Source: Sedimenticola sp. (GTDB taxonomy: Bacteria; Pseudomonadota; Gammaproteobacteria; Chromatiales; Chromatiaceae). Taken from it: a DNA stretch of 16,884 nucleotides. Every line of letters begins with the position of its first letter. The stretch's first letter is position 1. The stretch lies in contig JAUXBK010000029.1 of the NCBI GenBank assembly GCA_030619405.1, positions 1 to 16,884 on the forward strand, read 5' to 3'. A program made the translations under genes and the position numbers. This document shows, piece by piece, positions 13,731 through 16,884 of the stretch. The notes beneath the pieces are model-generated. The model saw only the letters and a program-made list of their open reading frames with translations, was not told the DNA's origin and made no database searches.

Positions 13731-16328
13731 TTAATGCCTCCAGTGCTTCCGCAGCCATTGATTGAACTCCAGGGCCGAAATCGGTGGGCTGAACAGATAC
13801 CCCTGCGCCAGATCGCAACCCTTTTCCCGCAGCAAGGTCATCTGCTCTTCCTCCTCGACCCCCTCGGCAATCACCTCCAGCCCCAGTCCATGGCCCATGG
13901 CGATGATGGTTCGCACCAATATCTCGTTTTCCCTGTCCGTGGCCATGTCGCCCACAAAACTGCGGTCGATCTTAACCGTGTCGACGGGAAACCGTTTCAG
14001 ATAGCTGAGTGCCGAATAGCCGGTGCCGAAATCGTCCACCGACAGACGCACGTTCAGCCGGTCCAGCTGCTCCAGCTGGGAAAGGATGGTGCTGTCATCC
14101 GCCAGCAGGATGCGCTCCGTGATCTCCAGTTCCAGCTTTTCTGCTGGAAAGCCGTACTGCTGCAGTAACCGGGAGACACTCTGGCAAAAACCAGGTTGCG
14201 CGAGCTGCCGGGGCGATATGTTTACCGCCATGCGCAGAGGCTCACCGACCACGAACTCCCACTGCCGGGCCTGATCGATGGCACTGTCCAACACCCACTC
14301 CCCGATCCCGTTGATCAGGCCGGTGGATTCGGCAAGGGGGATAAATTCTTCTGGTGACACATGGCCATATTTATCATCGGTCCAGCGCAACAGCGCCTCT
14401 GCACCCACCGGTCGCCCATCCTCGGTGACGACCAGAGGCTGGTAGACCAGGGATAACTCATTCTGCTTGAGCGCATAACGCAGCCGATTCTCCAGGTCCA
14501 ACCGGCGCTCCGCCTGTTTATTCAGTTCCGGGGTGAAGAAGCGATAGCTGTTTTTACCTGCATGTTTGGCCAGGTACATGGCCGCCTCTGCATTCTTCAC
14601 CAGCTCCTGCGGGGTTTTGCCATCGAACGGCGCTCGGCATATCCCAATGCTGGTGGTGACCACCACTTCGCGATTCCTGACCTTGAACGGCGTGGAAAAG
14701 CCGGCGAGGATGCGCTCGACCAGCTCTTCCACCCGGGTCACATCATCGACGTGACTCAAGATAATAAAAAACTCATCGCCACCAAGGCGTGCTACCGTCT
14801 CTGCCTCACCCAGGATTCCCTGAAACCGGCTTGCTGCCATCTTCAGCACTTCATCCCCCAGCTCATGGCCAAAGGTGTCATTGATCTTCTTGAAATCATC
14901 CAGATCCAGGAACAGGGCCGCCAGCCCCTCTTGTTGCCGATTGGCCTCGGCCAGCGCCTGACCCAGCCGGTCCAACAGCAGAATCCGGTTGGGGAGTCCC
15001 GTCACTTCATCGTAGTTGGCCTGCCGCAGCAGCCGCTCCTCATACTCCCGGCGGCGGGTTATATCCTCCTGGATACCGATGAAGTGGCTGATCCGGCTAT
15101 TCTCATCCCGAAGCGGTGAGATCATTACCGACTCCCAGTAGAGAGAGCCATTCTTTTTCCTGTTGCAGAATTCACCCCGCCATTCGTTACCGGCCCTGAT
15201 CTGGCGCCACAGCTCCGCATAGATCTCAGGCGCCGTACGGCCCGACTTCAGGATATTGGTGTTCTTTCCCAGCACAGATTCCCGGCTGTAACCCGTCATC
15301 ATCTCAAACGCGGCATTGACATACTCAATGCTGCCTTCCGTATCCGTGATAACCACACTCACAGGGCTCTGTTCCACCGCCCGGGAGAACTTCTGCAGCG
15401 CCTGTTCCGCCAGCTTGCGCTCCTCTATCTCCCGGCTCAGCTTCTCGGTCTTTTTACGGATCAGCAGCCGCATCAGCAGAATAGTGGTCACCAGCAGCAG
15501 CAGCAGACAGGCGACCCCCAGCAGCACCCATCTGAGCCAGTTCGGGTAGCCCACCATCATCTCCTGCCCCAGCCACCTCGCCAGCAACCGGTAGTAAGCC
15601 GAGTCCGGATCCTTCTTCATCCGGATCAGTTCACCATCTATCTGTTCCAGAAGTGACTTGGCCCGCTCAGTGCCCTTGGGCAGCGCCACAACCACATCGA
15701 TCGGGTTGAATATCACCGGGCTACCGTTCAGACCAAGCTTCCTTGCTTTCCAGTCACCATATAGCCGGTTGAGCAGCCCTGCCACAACCTCTCCTTCGGC
15801 CACTGCCCGTGCCACGGCCACATAACTCTCCAGCTCTATGAAACGGGTGTGTACACCAAAGCTCTGGCACATCTTCTGGAAAGACCGGTAATGAATGTCC
15901 CCCTTGAGCACGGCGATCGCCTCACCTTCGAGATCCAGAATCCCATCCAGTGACCCGCTCTGTCTGACGTAGAGACGGCCCCAGTTGAGGATCAGGGGTT
16001 CCTTGTTGAAATCCAGAATCCGGGTTCGTTTCTCACTCATGGCTATCGGGGAGAGGAGATCCAGTCGGCCCTGTTGCAGCTGCTCCATACACACTGGAAA
16101 ACGGCAGGGAACGAATTCGAGATCCCAACCGTTTCGCTTCCCGATGGATTGAAACAGGTCGATGATAAAGCCCTGCGGGCGCCCCTGTTCATCCAGGTAG
16201 GAGAGCGGGGGATTATGATAGACCCCCATGCGAACCGGCTCGGAGGCAAAGACCCTGCCCGGTGGGGGTCCGAGCAGCAGACACGACAGCATCAGCACCG
16301 GCAGGCCGATCCTCATCCGGACAAACAT
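13731..16328 (-). CDS. Membrane sensor: periplasmic SBP_bac_3 domain, PAS, GGDEF and EAL
   Basis: This 865-residue hybrid is a c-di-GMP turnover protein. A signal or anchor segment (about 5-28) leads to a periplasmic amino-acid-binding-like domain (about 30-255; VRMGVYHNPPLSYLDEQGRP, DLLSPIAMSEKRTR). One TM helix (about 264-291) is followed by a short linker, PAS plus PAC (about 313-425; GIQEDITRRR), GGDEF (about 430-595; GGDEF at 516-520) and EAL (about 610-860; EAL at 644-646). The EAL set looks complete: VNISPRQL, ELEITER, DDFGTGYS, VKIDRSF, AEGVE and QGYLFSPP. Both enzyme signatures are therefore intact. The RxxD inhibitory site before GGDEF is EAET (508-511), so product inhibition there is unlikely. 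AGAGG lies 6 nt before the ATG. It sits upstream of the TAXI operon on the same strand. Confidence 0.95.
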   Translation of the reverse strand: MFVRMRIGLPVLMLSCLLLGPPPGRVFASEPVRMGVYHNPPLSYLDEQGRPQGFIIDLFQSIGKRNGWDLEFVPCRFPVCMEQLQQGRLDLLSPIAMSEKRTRILDFNKEPLILNWGRLYVRQSGSLDGILDLEGEAIAVLKGDIHYRSFQKMCQSFGVHTRFIELESYVAVARAVAEGEVVAGLLNRLYGDWKARKLGLNGSPVIFNPIDVVVALPKGTERAKSLLEQIDGELIRMKKDPDSAYYRLLARWLGQEMMVGYPNWLRWVLLGVACLLLLLVTTILLMRLLIRKKTEKLSREIEERKLAEQALQKFSRAVEQSPVSVVITDTEGSIEYVNAAFEMMTGYSRESVLGKNTNILKSGRTAPEIYAELWRQIRAGNEWRGEFCNRKKNGSLYWESVMISPLRDENSRISHFIGIQEDITRRREYEERLLRQANYDEVTGLPNRILLLDRLGQALAEANRQQEGLAALFLDLDDFKKINDTFGHELGDEVLKMAASRFQGILGEAETVARLGGDEFFIILSHVDDVTRVEELVERILAGFSTPFKVRNREVVVTTSIGICRAPFDGKTPQELVKNAEAAMYLAKHAGKNSYRFFTPELNKQAERRLDLENRLRYALKQNELSLVYQPLVVTEDGRPVGAEALLRWTDDKYGHVSPEEFIPLAESTGLINGIGEWVLDSAIDQARQWEFVVGEPLRMAVNISPRQLAQPGFCQSVSRLLQQYGFPAEKLELEITERILLADDSTILSQLEQLDRLNVRLSVDDFGTGYSALSYLKRFPVDTVKIDRSFVGDMATDRENEILVRTIIAMGHGLGLEVIAEGVEEEEQMTLLREKGCDLAQGYLFSPPISALEFNQWLRKHWRH

Positions 16329-16680
16329 TCAATGCCTCTGAAGCGATTCGTTACCACGGTCCGATCTGGCCCGGTGAGAACCACTGGCCCCGCAGCAATG
16401 CAATTCATTGAGGAACGTCCCTGATCATCGGTCCAGATCTGTGCCGGAAAGGCCGGTTCGTCGGCTGACCCACAAAGGATAGCACTAGGAACCTGTCCGA
16501 AAAAATATTTTTATTCAACCAGTTTGCCCAAAAATCAGGACGTCCCGCCCGCTCCCTGCAGAATATATCGGCGGAATCCGGGTCCGCTTGACCTTAACCC
16601 GACAACCTCTGCATGGCCCTGCATGGCCTGGTGGCTTCCGCTCAATTCGCTGAATAAATTCCCATTCCAGCCGCTAGTAC
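16329..16680. other. Non-coding stretch upstream of the sensor gene
   Basis: About 350 bp with no reading frame that I accept. It must hold the sensor promoter, but I see no convincing -35/-10 pair. It contains a 10-bp tandem duplication of CTGCATGGCC (16609-16628). Confidence 0.5.
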
Positions 16681-16884
16681 CTCAAACGCTAAATAACTGT
16701 GATCAGACGGCGAGGATAAATCGCCGAGAGCAAGGGTCGCAACCAGCATCCTGCCTCGAGCGACACTCGTGCATCCCTGCACGTCGCGCAACATCGCAGG
16801 AATAGCGGGCTCTCTTTCAAGATGTTGCAACGCAGCTATCGGTGATTTAGACCGTCGTATGGTCGTAGGTATTTAGCGTTTGAG
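16681..16884. repeat. ~204-bp imperfect palindrome ending at the window edge, MITE-like
   Basis: CTCAAACGCTAAATA (16681-16695) is repeated exactly as its complement at 16870-16884. The match continues inward with mismatches for some 50 bp or more: GACGGCGAGGATAAATCGCCGA on the left, with a similar run on the right around 16835-16860. A small hairpin CGTGCA/TGCACG lies near the centre (about 16769-16784). No credible protein is encoded. The element may run past the window, so its right-hand duplication cannot be tested. Confidence 0.7.

Noticed and set aside
16642..16830. 62-residue minus-strand ORF near the window end
   Set aside because: It falls within the imperfect palindrome and has no family resemblance or clear ribosome site. 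It is probably an incidental frame of the repeat.

Overview
This window reads as chromosomal DNA of a GC-rich gammaproteobacterium. GlmS, GlmU, the SlyD-like isomerase and the two-domain malic enzyme all have standard proteobacterial architectures. The genus cannot be fixed from the sequence. The mix of TRAP transporters, a GGDEF/EAL protein and many short palindromic repeats would suit a marine or sediment sulfur-oxidiser-type gammaproteobacterium, but that is inference. Every confident gene lies on the minus strand, so transcription runs from high to low coordinates.

In transcription order the layout is as follows. (1) 16884-16329: non-coding, with a ~204 bp imperfect palindrome at the window edge. 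(2) 16328-13731: a membrane sensor with a periplasmic solute-binding domain, PAS, GGDEF and EAL. (3) 13594-10770: a TAXI-type TRAP transporter (receptor, then fused permease). (4) 10753-10554: a 200 bp palindromic element. (5) 10498-6813: a universal stress protein followed by a complete dctP-dctQ-dctM TRAP transporter of the C4-dicarboxylate type. (6) 6624-4360: malic enzyme MaeB. (7) 4175-3699: a SlyD-like peptidyl-prolyl isomerase. (8) 3450-255: glmU-glmS, the cell-wall amino-sugar pair. (9) 1-250: a non-coding or decayed stretch, perhaps the end of an unrecognised plus-strand ORF.

The middle of the window can be read as a carbon-acquisition block. The two TRAP systems would import organic acids. 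The USP, which has an ATP-binding motif, sits directly upstream of dctPQM, as TeaD does near TeaABC in Halomonas (TeaD lies at the other end there). MaeB could turn imported C4 acids (as malate) into pyruvate with NADPH formation. The sensor upstream may link an extracellular small molecule to c-di-GMP level. These links are inferred from gene order and family knowledge.

The second theme is mobile, non-autonomous palindromic DNA. At least five distinct inverted-repeat elements sit in the intergenic gaps. Two of them (4197-4288 and 6654-6714) are flanked by exact 8-bp direct duplications, the mark of transposition. One family, with GTAACCGTTCAG termini, occurs twice in the window.
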